Made by a program: the position numbers and the translations under genes
Notes under the pieces: model-generated
Told to the model about the DNA's origin: nothing
The model's database searches: none
The model's input: only the letters and a program-made list of their open reading frames with translations
DNA from: Prochlorococcus sp. AG-409-A19
GTDB lineage: Bacteria > Cyanobacteriota > Cyanobacteriia > PCC-6307 > Cyanobiaceae
DNA length: 6,628 nt
Reading direction: 5' to 3'
NCBI GenBank assembly: GCA_003216155.1
Contig: QCJH01000028.1
Span: 1-6,628, forward strand
Shown: in pieces, positions 1-6,316 of the stretch
How the letters are laid out: each line of letters starts with the position of its first letter
Position numbering within the stretch: the stretch's first letter is position 1

Positions 1-450
1 TTGCAGATAGATGCTGTTTTTATGCCAGTAAGGAGAGTCAATTTCACTATTGATGAAACAGCGGTTGCTGAGGGGGGTTCCACTAGAGAAAGACTTCGTA
101 TGGAGGTTGTTACAGATGGGTCTACAACCCCAGATGATGCTATCGCTGAAGCGGCAAATCAACTGATAGAGCTCTTTCAGCCTCTGGCTACAGTCACTAT
201 GGTTGAGGAAGTCCCTGTTGAGCCAGAACCTTCTGCTGAAGCACAAATACCTCTTGAAGAGTTAAATTTGTCAGTTCGAGCTTATAACTGCCTTAAGAGA
301 GCTCAAGTCAATTCTGTTTCTGATCTTATGGGATTCAGTTACGAGGACTTGCTGGAGATAAAAAACTTCGGCTCAAAGTCAGCTGACGAGGTCATTGAGG
401 CATTAGAGCGCATAGGGATCTCAATTCCTCAAAGTAGGACTTCGGCTTAA
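1..450 (+). CDS. rpoA: RNA polymerase alpha subunit, C-terminal part (5' truncated by window edge)
   Basis: This is the 3' half of the RNA polymerase alpha subunit gene. The alpha dimer nucleates assembly of the core enzyme, and its C-terminal domain contacts UP-element DNA and activators. The visible 149 residues include the end of the N-terminal assembly domain (FMPVRRVNF near residue 7, and the [15 protein letters not shown] stretch near 39-53), an acidic Pro/Glu linker at about 68-82, and a complete alpha-CTD from about 83 to 145. In the [14 protein letters not shown] carries R93 and N96, which correspond to the E. coli DNA-contact residues R265 and N268, and NFGSKSADE carries K126 (E. 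coli K298). Alpha subunits are normally a little over 300 residues, so about half is missing upstream. The TTG at position 1 is an internal codon, not a start. The gene precedes rplQ, as in the alpha operon of most bacteria. Confidence 0.97.
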   Translation: MQIDAVFMPVRRVNFTIDETAVAEGGSTRERLRMEVVTDGSTTPDDAIAEAANQLIELFQPLATVTMVEEVPVEPEPSAEAQIPLEELNLSVRAYNCLKRAQVNSVSDLMGFSYEDLLEIKNFGSKSADEVIEALERIGISIPQSRTSA

Positions 451-453
451 TAG

Positions 454-469
454 AGATCTGTTTAGATCT
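454..469. repeat. AGATCT inverted/direct repeat hairpin between rpoA and rplQ
   Basis: Two copies of the self-complementary hexamer AGATCT (454-459 and 464-469) are separated by GTTT, so they form a 6-bp stem with a 4-nt loop starting 4 nt after the rpoA stop. No T-run follows and rplQ begins only 30 nt later, so it is unlikely to be a terminator. It could be an RNA-processing or stability element, or chance. Only the repeat itself is seen directly. Confidence 0.3.
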
Positions 470-498
470 AAATTCAAATTCATAACCAAACTAGAACC

Positions 499-849
499 AT
501 GCGCCATCAATGCCGAGTACCACAACTAGGAAGACCAGCTGATCAGCGGAAAGCAATGCTGCGAGGATTGACTACACAGTTAATAAGAGAGGGACGTGTT
601 AAAACCACTAAAGCAAGAGCTAAGGCTCTCAGGGATGAAGCTGATCGCATGATTACCTTGGCTAAGGACGGAAGCTTGGCTTCTCGCCGTAGAGCAATTG
701 GATATATTTATGATAAGCAGTTGGTTCACGCTTTATTTGATAAAGCTCAAGAACGATATGGGGAAAGAGAAGGGGGCTATACCAGAATTATTCGTACAGT
801 TCCGAGGCGTGGAGATAACGCTGAGATGGCAATTATAGAATTAGTCTGA
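499..849 (+). CDS. rplQ: 50S ribosomal protein L17
   Basis: L17 is a large-subunit protein that binds 23S rRNA near the peptide exit tunnel. The 116-residue product opens with [20 protein letters not shown], a cyanobacterial/plastid form of the conserved L17 start (MRH...LGR....R.AM). It continues with the family core [25 protein letters not shown] (about 22-46), in which the basic residues contact rRNA, and ends with [23 protein letters not shown], the standard L17 C-terminus. The length is usual for the family. The ATG at 499 is fixed by the conserved MRH start; no strong Shine-Dalgarno sequence precedes it. The gene lies 48 nt after rpoA and 37 nt before truA, so co-transcription is likely. 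Nothing about it is unusual. Confidence 0.98.
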   Translation: MRHQCRVPQLGRPADQRKAMLRGLTTQLIREGRVKTTKARAKALRDEADRMITLAKDGSLASRRRAIGYIYDKQLVHALFDKAQERYGEREGGYTRIIRTVPRRGDNAEMAIIELV

Positions 850-886
850 GATATTTTTTGTTAGCCACAGTCTTGATCTTTAGGAC

Positions 887-1765
887 ATGTCTGATGAACT
901 TAAAGATCAACCACACCTCGATTCAAAGCCAAGCAGGATTGCTTTAAGCATTCAATATTTAGGCGAAGGATTTTGTGGATGGCAGAAACAAAAACAAGGT
1001 GAAAGTATCCAGGGAGCTTTGGAATATGCCATAGAACAGCTTGACCCTTTTAGACCTATTAGAGCAGTAGCTTCAGGACGAACGGATGCCGGGGTCCATG
1101 CAGCAGGTCAAGTAGTTCATTTTGATTGTTCTGGAATCATTCCAAGTGAACGATGGGCTTCAGCTTTGAATGGTCGATTGCCAAAAACGATAAGGGTTAT
1201 TGAGGCAGTTCATAGACCATCTACCTGGCACGCATGTCATTCAGCTATCTATAGACGTTATCGTTATCTTATTTATAATTGCCGCAGACCTAATTTATTT
1301 ATTGAGCCTTGGAGTTGGCATAGATATCAGGTGCGTCTTGATGAGCAATTGATGGAAAGAGCTCTCCAGGGGCTATTGGGATATCACGATTTTAGTGCTT
1401 TTCAGCGTGTAGGAAGTCATCGTGCACATGCCAGAACCACCATTCAAGCTGTTCAAATTGAAAGGGAAGGTGATCTCATAGAACTTGAGATTCAAGCAAG
1501 CGGTTTTTTATATGGAATGGTGCGTTTGTTAGTTGGCCAATTAGTTGCATTGGGAGAGCAAAGGCTTGGTTTAGTGGATTTTGAGCGGAGGTGGAAAGAG
1601 CGACTTCGACTGGAAGTTAAGGAGGCAGCTCCAGCAAAAGGCCTTTGCTTTTTACGAGCAGGTTATGAAGAAAAGGTGTTTTCCCAAGCTCTTTGTTATG
1701 ACTCCTGCCCGAGGTATTTTTTTGCTGCGAATGACTCGCCTATTTTTCCCAATCGGAAAAGTTAA
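887..1765 (+). CDS. truA: tRNA pseudouridine(38-40) synthase TruA
   Basis: TruA isomerises uridine to pseudouridine at positions 38-40 of the tRNA anticodon arm, acting as a homodimer in the cytoplasm. The 292-residue product shows the family landmarks in order. An N-terminal beta strand reads [17 protein letters not shown] (about 19-35). The catalytic motif [10 protein letters not shown] carries the nucleophilic aspartate at D67 (E. coli D60). [10 protein letters not shown] lies near 122-131, [13 protein letters not shown] near 164-176, and [17 protein letters not shown] near 207-223. The C-terminal tail ends [16 protein letters not shown] and extends past the usual E. coli end (270 aa), apparently a cyanobacterial extension. 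The ATG at 887 has AGGA only 1 nt upstream, so it is weakly supported by a ribosome binding site, but it gives the expected N-terminus. The position between rplQ and rplM fits the conserved cyanobacterial order. Confidence 0.97.
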   Translation: MSDELKDQPHLDSKPSRIALSIQYLGEGFCGWQKQKQGESIQGALEYAIEQLDPFRPIRAVASGRTDAGVHAAGQVVHFDCSGIIPSERWASALNGRLPKTIRVIEAVHRPSTWHACHSAIYRRYRYLIYNCRRPNLFIEPWSWHRYQVRLDEQLMERALQGLLGYHDFSAFQRVGSHRAHARTTIQAVQIEREGDLIELEIQASGFLYGMVRLLVGQLVALGEQRLGLVDFERRWKERLRLEVKEAAPAKGLCFLRAGYEEKVFSQALCYDSCPRYFFAANDSPIFPNRKS

Positions 1766-1859
1766 AGAAATAGCTAAGAGATGCCTGCAAGTGCTTTCCC
1801 GAAAGGTGTTTTAAATCTTGCTCGCTGGTGCTTTAGAGACAAAGCCCGCAGAAGTGTAA

Positions 1860-1958
1860 GCTAGGTGAATAAGCTGATTTGGGCCTAAAACAAAGGCCTT
1901 AAGCTTGATTGTCCAGTACCTAGCAATTTCTAGGTGCAATTGAACCGCCATGTTGGCG
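1860..1958 (+). promoter_or_regulatory. Structured leader upstream of rplM-rpsI
   Basis: The 195-nt spacer before rplM is much longer than the other gaps in this cluster and is rich in inverted repeats. GCTAGGT (1860-1866) can pair with ACCTAGC (1918-1924), enclosing AAGCT/AGCTT (1871-1875 with 1902-1906) and GGCCT/AGGCC (1882-1886 with 1894-1898). Alternatively ACCTAG (1918-1923) pairs with the second CTAGGT (1930-1935). A third stem, CGCCA-TGT-TGGCG (1946-1958), ends 2 nt before the rplM ATG. A further small stem lies upstream (GCTTT 1830-1834 with AAAGC 1841-1845). E. coli L13 is known to repress its own rplM-rpsI mRNA, so a similar feedback role is possible here. This is inference; I cannot match the leader to a named RNA family. 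Confidence 0.35.
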
Positions 1959-1960
1959 CG

Positions 1961-2413
1961 ATGAACAAGACCTCTGTCCCACCAATTAATTCGATCGAAC
2001 GCCATTGGTATCTGGTCGACGCCGCTAATCTGACTCTTGGCCGATTAGCTACTGAAGTTGCCTCTGTTTTGAGAGGCAAGAACAAACCCAACTTCACCCC
2101 CCATCTTGATACTGGAGATTTTGTAGTAGTTGTTAATGCTGAAAAGATCAGGGTCTCTGGCAAAAAAAGTCAGCAAAAACTTTATAGGAGACATTCAGGT
2201 CGTCCAGGTGGAATGAAGATTGAGACATTTCAGTCTTTGCAGGACCGCTTACCTGAAAGGATTGTCGAGAAAGCAATCAAAGGGATGCTTCCTCACAATT
2301 CTCTTGGGCGACAATTGTTTCGCAAATTAAAGGTTTATAAAGGGTCTAATCATCCCCATGCTGCACAGCAGCCCAAAGTTCTCAAGCTTGATTCGGCTTT
2401 ATCTGACAAATGA
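1961..2413 (+). CDS. rplM: 50S ribosomal protein L13
   Basis: L13 is an early-assembly large-subunit protein that binds 23S rRNA. Started at the ATG at 1961, the product is 150 residues and begins [21 protein letters not shown], matching cyanobacterial and plastid L13 from the first residue. An in-frame GTG at 1934 would add nine residues (MQLNRHVGA) that are not typical of the family and would be encoded by leader hairpin sequence, so I reject it. Hallmarks are [18 protein letters not shown] (about 25-42), [32 protein letters not shown], and the signature [29 protein letters not shown]. No Shine-Dalgarno sequence is visible; instead a 5-bp hairpin sits just upstream of the start. The stop overlaps the rpsI start as ATGA, suggesting translational coupling. 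Confidence 0.97.
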   Translation: MNKTSVPPINSIERHWYLVDAANLTLGRLATEVASVLRGKNKPNFTPHLDTGDFVVVVNAEKIRVSGKKSQQKLYRRHSGRPGGMKIETFQSLQDRLPERIVEKAIKGMLPHNSLGRQLFRKLKVYKGSNHPHAAQQPKVLKLDSALSDK

Positions 2414-2820
2414 GTAATTCTGCAAATTCCAAAGTTGTTTATTGGGGCACAGGCCGCAGAAAAACTTCTGTAGCCAGAGTTCGCCTAGTACCTGGCAAGG
2501 GAACAATCACTATTAACGGAAGGCCTGGAGATCATTATTTAAATTTCAATCCTTCATATCTTGCCTCTGTCAAAGCCCCGTTATTAACTCTTGGCCTTAA
2601 CGAGGAATATGACCTATTAGTCAATGTTCATGGAGGTGGTTTGACTGGCCAGGCAGATGCTATTAAGCAAGGCGCTGCTAGAGCATTGTGTCAATTGTCT
2701 ACCGATAACCGTAAACCTTTAAAAATTGAGGGCCATTTAAGTCGAGACCCTCGAGCCAAAGAACGTAGAAAATATGGCCTTAAGAAAGCTCGGAAAGCTC
2801 CTCAGTTCTCAAAGAGATAG
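2410..2820 (+). CDS. rpsI: 30S ribosomal protein S9
   Basis: S9 is a small-subunit protein of the 30S head whose extended basic C-terminal tail reaches the anticodon stem-loop of P-site tRNA. The 136-residue product has the conserved N-terminal strand [18 protein letters not shown] (12-29) and [11 protein letters not shown]. The Gly-rich [23 protein letters not shown] lies in the middle, and the signature [26 protein letters not shown] forms the C-terminus, ending in the invariant Lys-Arg (K135-R136) that contacts tRNA. Length and ends are normal. Its ATG at 2410 overlaps the rplM TGA by 4 nt, so it probably depends on ribosomes terminating on rplM. rplM-rpsI pairing is conserved in almost all bacteria and in many algal plastids. 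Confidence 0.98.
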   Translation: MSNSANSKVVYWGTGRRKTSVARVRLVPGKGTITINGRPGDHYLNFNPSYLASVKAPLLTLGLNEEYDLLVNVHGGGLTGQADAIKQGAARALCQLSTDNRKPLKIEGHLSRDPRAKERRKYGLKKARKAPQFSKR

Positions 2821-2850
2821 ATTTCTCTATTTCAAAAAACGATCTTTTTT
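2814..2850 (+). other. Hairpin plus A6-CGATC-T6 element at the rpsI/rpmE junction
   Basis: An 8-bp stem including one G-U pair (2814-2821 with 2826-2833, loop TTTC) overlaps the rpsI stop codon TAG. It is followed directly by six A, CGATC and six T (2834-2850), itself an AT-only stem. A stem followed by T-richness resembles a weak terminator or attenuator. However, the T-run lies 11 nt beyond the stem and rpmE starts only 7 nt after it, so full termination is doubtful. It could modulate rpmE/prfA expression or be an RNA processing site. Confidence 0.22.
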
Positions 2851-2856
2851 ATTTCA

Positions 2857-3084
2857 ATGCCAAAACCTGACATCCATCCAACTTGGTATCCAGAAGCAAA
2901 GGTGATTTGCAATGGAGAGGTTGTAATGACAACTGGCTCTACCCAGCCAGAGATTCATGTTGACGTCTGGAGTGGAAATCATCCTTTCTTTACCGGCACT
3001 CAGAAAATCTTGGATACAGAGGGCCGAGTTGATCGATTTATGCGTAAATATGGGATGGGTACTACCAGTAGTGAAGAAGATTAG
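2857..3084 (+). CDS. rpmE: 50S ribosomal protein L31, zinc-ligand-free (cyanobacterial/plastid) type
   Basis: L31 sits on the large subunit near the central protuberance and helps form a bridge with the 30S head. The 75-residue product has the L31 signature DIHPTWYPEAKV at the N-terminus, then VDVWSGNHPFFTGTQKI and GRVDRFMRKYGM. In zinc-binding L31 (E. coli C16, C18, C37, C40) four cysteines hold Zn. Here the aligned positions are I17, N19, and the W and N of DVWSGN; the only cysteine, C18, is offset by one. The protein therefore should not bind Zn through that site. This pattern fits the L31 of cyanobacteria and plastids, so it is a lineage trait rather than damage. The ATG at 2857 follows an A/T-rich stretch without a Shine-Dalgarno sequence and gives the expected MPK start. 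The gene lies 36 nt after rpsI and 97 nt before prfA. Confidence 0.96.
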   Translation: MPKPDIHPTWYPEAKVICNGEVVMTTGSTQPEIHVDVWSGNHPFFTGTQKILDTEGRVDRFMRKYGMGTTSSEED

Positions 3085-3181
3085 GAAAAGAAATAGCTTA
3101 AAAAATAAAAAGCAAGAATCATCTGAAGATTGATTTGTCTAATACTTATTTGATGCTTTGGTTTAAAGGCATAAGAAGTTT

Positions 3182-4285
3182 ATGGGTATCGACTCTTCTA
3201 CACTCAATTCGAGACTGGAAACTGCTACAACAAGTTTTCGAAGCCTTGAAAGACAACTCGCTGATCCTGATGTCTCTTCAGACCCAGGTCGCCTAGAGAA
3301 AATTGCTAGGGAAAGAGCCCGATTAGAGCCCCTCGTTTTGGATTATGAGGCTCTCAAATCTGTTGAACATGAGTTTCAGCAGACTCGCAATTTGCTTCGA
3401 TCAACTAAAGGTGATGAAGATATGGAGAATTTGGTTCAGGAAGAGTTAAATCAATTGAGCCTTCGAAAGGCTGATCTTTTACAGAAACTTACTCTGGCAC
3501 TTTTGCCTCAAGATCCACGCAATGAGAGGAGTGTGATGCTTGAAATTCGTGCTGGAGCAGGCGGTGATGAAGCTTGTCTATGGGCTGGAGACTTATCTCG
3601 AATGTATGAAAGGTATGGTCAGAAGGTTGGCTGGGTTGTTAAACCAATTAGCGCAACCGAGGCCGATTTAGGAGGTTTTCGCGAGCTTATTATTTCAGTA
3701 AAAGGTAATGGAGTTTTTAGTCAGTTGAAATTTGAGGCTGGTGTCCATAGGGTTCAAAGAGTCCCTGCCACTGAGTCTCAAGGACGTGTTCATACTTCAA
3801 CAGCAACTGTGGCTGTAATGCCAGAGGCTGACCCAGTGGAAGTGAAGATAGAGCAAACCGATCTTGAGATAAGTACTGCGCGTTCTGGTGGAGCAGGTGG
3901 CCAAAATGTAAATAAGGTTGAAACTGCAGTGGATTTACTTCATAAACCCACTGGTATAAGAGTCTTTTGCACTCAAGAACGTTCGCAGCTTCAAAATCGT
4001 GAGAGAGCTATGGAGATTCTTAGAGCCAAATTGCTTGAACGAGAAATAGCAGAAGCCAATGCCAAGGAAAGTTCAGCTAGAAGAGCACAGGTTGGGACAG
4101 GTGATCGTAGTGAAAAGATTCGTACTTATAATTACAAAGACAATCGAATCACCGATCATCGTTTAGGCAAGAATTTTTCATTAGAACCAGTATTGTCAGG
4201 TCAATTGGAGGATTTGATAGGTGCTTGCATTGCTGAAGAACAACGAAGTCAGATGGAAGAATTGACTAGCCAGAATGATGACTAA
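3182..4285 (+). CDS. prfA: Peptide chain release factor 1 (RF1)
   Basis: RF1 recognises UAA and UAG in the ribosomal A site and triggers hydrolysis of peptidyl-tRNA. The 367-residue product has the N-terminal helical domain (about 1-110; [31 protein letters not shown]), then [19 protein letters not shown]. The codon-recognition domain carries the tripeptide PAT at 195-197 within [18 protein letters not shown], which identifies RF1 rather than RF2 (SPF). The catalytic GGQ is at 239-241 in [19 protein letters not shown]241 is the residue methylated by PrmC in characterised bacteria. [16 protein letters not shown] completes the C-terminal signature. Length is normal. The ATG at 3182 has AAGAAG about 4 nt upstream, an acceptable ribosome binding site. 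prmC, a frequent neighbour of prfA elsewhere, is absent here. The gene is the last of the co-directional block and converges on the HNH gene. Confidence 0.98.
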   Translation: MGIDSSTLNSRLETATTSFRSLERQLADPDVSSDPGRLEKIARERARLEPLVLDYEALKSVEHEFQQTRNLLRSTKGDEDMENLVQEELNQLSLRKADLLQKLTLALLPQDPRNERSVMLEIRAGAGGDEACLWAGDLSRMYERYGQKVGWVVKPISATEADLGGFRELIISVKGNGVFSQLKFEAGVHRVQRVPATESQGRVHTSTATVAVMPEADPVEVKIEQTDLEISTARSGGAGGQNVNKVETAVDLLHKPTGIRVFCTQERSQLQNRERAMEILRAKLLEREIAEANAKESSARRAQVGTGDRSEKIRTYNYKDNRITDHRLGKNFSLEPVLSGQLEDLIGACIAEEQRSQMEELTSQNDD

Positions 4286-4298
4286 AGTTATTTAGTTA
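4279..4298. terminator. Possible weak bidirectional hairpin between convergent prfA and HNH genes
   Basis: An 8-bp inverted repeat with a 4-nt GTTA loop (4279-4286 with 4291-4298, one G-T wobble on the + strand) spans the 10-nt gap between the two convergent genes. It contains the stop codon of both: TAA at 4283-4285 on + and TAA read from 4298-4296 on -. The stem is AT-rich and lacks a long T-tract, so it would be a poor intrinsic terminator. Its symmetric placement suggests an mRNA 3'-end or convergence element. Function is inferred from position only. Confidence 0.3.
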
Positions 4299-4802
4299 GT
4301 TCTCCCAACCAATTACATATTTTCTCCATTCTTTGTGAAGGCCTAAGTTTATTTGCCTTCTAGCTTCAAAGTTCAGTCCACTTAGTGGCCTTCTAGGTTG
4401 CTTTTTTAATGGCATCTCAGCTTCTTGGGGTGTCCGATTACCTTTGATTACATTGCAATTTAGACAAGCTGTAATTACGTTTTCCCAACTATGCAGTCCT
4501 CCTCTACTTCTAGGGATGACGTGATCTATTGAAAGCTTTTCTCCTCGATATCCACAATATTGGCAACATTGGTTATCCCGGTGGAGAATGTTTTTACGTG
4601 TTAGAGGAAGCTCTCGAAAAGGGACCCGAACAAACTGACGCAACCTAATAACCGTTGGCAGCATTGTGTCTGGACGAATTAAGCGACTGGAATCTTGTTC
4701 CAGGCTTTCAGCTTTACCTTTTATCATCATCACCATGGCACGTCGCCAGGTGGTGATATTCAAAGGCTCATAAGACGCATTTAGAACGAGAACCTGGCTC
4801 AT
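4296..4802 (-). CDS. HNH endonuclease family protein (conserved, function unknown)
   Basis: The 168-residue product begins MSQVLVLNASYEPLNITTWRRAMVMMIKGKAE, the start seen in a widespread family of small stand-alone bacterial HNH proteins. It then has an HNH domain at about 70-125. A zinc-ribbon pair C80-x2-C83 and C113-x2-C116 flanks the beta-beta-alpha metal motif, with D93-H94 (IDHVIPRSRGG), N108 (WENV) and N117...K120 (CNVIKGNRTP). All core residues are present, so nuclease activity is plausible but not shown. The C-terminal tail is basic (KKQPRRPLSG, EARRQI). There is no toxin or immunity partner, methylase, intron or intein next to it, and its base composition resembles its neighbours, so it looks resident rather than mobile. 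The ATG at 4802 is supported by AAAGGGG about 5 nt upstream on the minus strand. It converges with prfA and diverges from alr, with their possible start codons overlapping. Confidence 0.9.
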   Translation of the reverse strand: MSQVLVLNASYEPLNITTWRRAMVMMIKGKAESLEQDSSRLIRPDTMLPTVIRLRQFVRVPFRELPLTRKNILHRDNQCCQYCGYRGEKLSIDHVIPRSRGGLHSWENVITACLNCNVIKGNRTPQEAEMPLKKQPRRPLSGLNFEARRQINLGLHKEWRKYVIGWEN

Positions 4803-6075
4803 GCCAGCCCCTTTATTACGAGGAATGTTAACTGCATTGGAATTGAGATGCAGCTACTGTTTTTATGAGATAGCACTGCGAGAACTTATCGCGAGGCCCG
4901 GCCTAGCCCATCTGGGGCATTCTTCAGAAGAATTAGCCAATGCTGATCCACGTCAAAGGGCATGGGTTGAAGTATCTCCATCGGCAATTGAGACCAATGC
5001 AAGAAATTTGAAAGGTTTTCTTGAAGAAGGATGTGCCTTGATGGCAGTAGTTAAGGCTGATGGTTATGGGCATGGTGCAGAAACCGTTGCTAGGGCTGCT
5101 TTGTCTGGCGGAGCTGGCAGCCTTGGGGTAGCGACCCTTCAGGAAGGAATCGAGTTGAGGAAGTCAGGACTTGCTGATACTCAAATATTGGTCCTAGGGA
5201 ATTTGATTCGAGCTGAAGAGCTGCGTGCTTGCCTTCATTGGCATTTGATGCCAACACTAAGCACCGTCAAAGAAGTCTTTCTCTGTCAGGCGCTTGCTTC
5301 TGAGAGTGGAAGAGAGTTCCAAATCCAACTAAAGTTAGATACAGGGATGACGAGGCTTGGTTGTGACTTTTCAGAAGCCCCAAAATTGGTGAAAGTAATT
5401 AATAATCAAGACAGTTTGCGATTAAAAGGTATTTATAGTCACTTGGCTCTTGCTGATGAAGAATTGGATAGTCATGTGTCTTCTGTGACCAATTCTCAGA
5501 ATCAGAGATTTGAAGATGTACTACGCAATTTGTCTAAACAGAGTGATGATTTCTGCAGACATATCGCTAATTCAGCTGGAACACTTTTTCATCCAAAACT
5601 TCACTATGACATGGTTCGAGTTGGGCTTTCCCTTTATGGTTATAGCCCTATTGAAAAGTTGAATTTGGGCTTGGTTTTAAAGCCTGCCTTGGCTGTTAAG
5701 GCTCGTGTGACTTTAATAAGAGAGGTAAAAGCTGGAGTTGGAGTTAGTTATGGACATCGATTTATAACAAAACGCCCTAGTAAGCTTGCTGTGGTAGGGA
5801 TTGGTTATGCAGATGGCATAAGTACAGCTCTTTCAGGGAGGATTTCAGCTTTATTCAATGGTCAGTTTATACCTCAGGTAGGAGCAATTACAATGGACCA
5901 GATTGTCTTAGATGTGACTGATAAACCTGAAATAGAGGTGGGTGATGTAGTTACAATTTTGGGCCCAGATAAAGATAAGTTTATTAGCCCTCATTATTGG
6001 AGTGATATTAGTGGATCTATCCCATGGGAGATTCTTTGTGGCTTTAAGCACCGTCTACCTAGAGTAATTGTTTGA
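4801..6075 (+). CDS. alr: Alanine racemase (PLP-dependent); start uncertain
   Basis: Alr interconverts L- and D-alanine, supplying D-Ala for peptidoglycan. Family residues are present, with Geobacillus Alr numbering in brackets: PLP-binding K85 in AVVKADGYGHG (K39), K178 and R185 in KLDTGMTRLG (K129, R136), H214 in IYSHLALAD (H166), R273 in MVRVGLSLYG (R219), catalytic Y317 in VSYGHRF (Y265), and M365-D366 in ITMDQ (M312-D313). The fold is an N-terminal TIM barrel followed by a beta domain, ending with a tandem stop TGATAA. The full ORF is 424 residues, while racemases are usually about 360-390; conserved similarity begins only at DPRQRAWVEV (49-58). In-frame starts upstream of that are ATG 4801, ATG 4825, TTG 4837 and TTG 4843; after that only CTG, ATA or ATC codons occur. 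I give the longest form; the true start may be downstream. The N-terminal extra includes a CSYC motif at 17-20. Confidence 0.93.
   Translation: MPAPLLRGMLTALELRCSYCFYEIALRELIARPGLAHLGHSSEELANADPRQRAWVEVSPSAIETNARNLKGFLEEGCALMAVVKADGYGHGAETVARAALSGGAGSLGVATLQEGIELRKSGLADTQILVLGNLIRAEELRACLHWHLMPTLSTVKEVFLCQALASESGREFQIQLKLDTGMTRLGCDFSEAPKLVKVINNQDSLRLKGIYSHLALADEELDSHVSSVTNSQNQRFEDVLRNLSKQSDDFCRHIANSAGTLFHPKLHYDMVRVGLSLYGYSPIEKLNLGLVLKPALAVKARVTLIREVKAGVGVSYGHRFITKRPSKLAVVGIGYADGISTALSGRISALFNGQFIPQVGAITMDQIVLDVTDKPEIEVGDVVTILGPDKDKFISPHYWSDISGSIPWEILCGFKHRLPRVIV
4894..4933. repeat. Two odd-centred inverted repeats in the HNH/alr divergent region
   Basis: AGGCC-C-GGCCT (4894-4904) and ATTCTTC-A-GAAGAAT (4919-4933) are perfect inverted repeats, each with a single-base centre, and their centres are 27 bp apart. 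They lie inside the reading frame of the poorly conserved N-terminal extension of alr and about 90-130 bp upstream of the HNH start. Such pairs can be operator sites for dimeric regulators, but I recognise no known consensus (they are not the cyanobacterial LexA or NtcA boxes), and chance is possible. Confidence 0.2.
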
Positions 6076-6143
6076 TAATTTGCTTGGTATTCTCAAAAAT
6101 AGTTCCTATTCAACAAACCTCTTGATAAGGTGGACAAGCCATT

Positions 6144-6232
6144 GGAGAGGTGGCTGAGTGGTTGAAAGCGGCTCCCTGCTAAGGAGTTACAGGAGGTAAC
6201 TTCTGTCGAGGGTTCGAATCCCTCCCTCTCCG
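6144..6232 (+). tRNA. tRNA-Ser (anticodon GCU)
   Basis: A complete class II cloverleaf can be folded by hand. The 7-bp acceptor stem pairs 6144-6150 (GGAGAGG) with 6225-6231 (CCTCTCC), and the discriminator is G6232, as expected for serine. The 3-bp D stem pairs GCT 6153-6155 with AGC 6167-6169. The anticodon stem is 6171-6175 with 6183-6187 (one G-U), with a 7-nt loop CTGCTAA giving anticodon GCT at 6178-6180, which reads AGC/AGU. The long variable arm, with a 7-bp stem 6189-6195/6200-6206 and GTAA loop, is the mark of tRNA-Ser. The T arm is GAGGG/CCCTC around TTCGAAT at 6213-6219. The 3' CCA is not encoded and must be added enzymatically. The gene lies 68 nt after alr on the same strand. 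Confidence 0.97.
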
Positions 6233-6316
6233 TTCCAGAACTTAATCTTTCAAAAACTAAGTTTCTTACCCTCCATTCATTGTGGGGAAAGGGTTGATAC
6301 AGAACAGACGAACAGT

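Noticed and set aside
1581..1814. Open frame on + overlapping the end of truA in another frame
   Set aside because: It is almost entirely inside truA, which has a convincing product. The translation is low-complexity basic/hydrophobic sequence with no family resemblance.
1934..1960. GTG at 1934 as the rplM start
   Set aside because: It would add MQLNRHVGA encoded by hairpin sequence; L13 relatives start at MNKT, matching ATG 1961.
1811..2163. Two overlapping open frames on the minus strand across the rplM leader and 5' end
   Set aside because: They run antisense to rplM and its leader, overlap each other, and show no recognisable motif. The rplM reading is unambiguous.
3085..3181. Terminator or promoter between rpmE and prfA
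   Set aside because: The spacer is very AT-rich, with only 4-bp stems and a TAATAC hexamer without a spaced -35. Nothing rises above background.
4296..4802. HNH gene as part of a homing element, restriction system or bacteriocin
   Set aside because: No intron/intein borders, methylase, phage genes, immunity gene or repeats adjoin it; flanking genes are intact housekeeping genes.
6084..6112. TTGGTA, 17 nt, TATTCA as a tRNA-Ser promoter
   Set aside because: Spacing is right, but only 4/6 and 3/6 matches to the consensus hexamers. In AT-rich DNA this is too weak to annotate, and the tRNA could be co-transcribed with alr.
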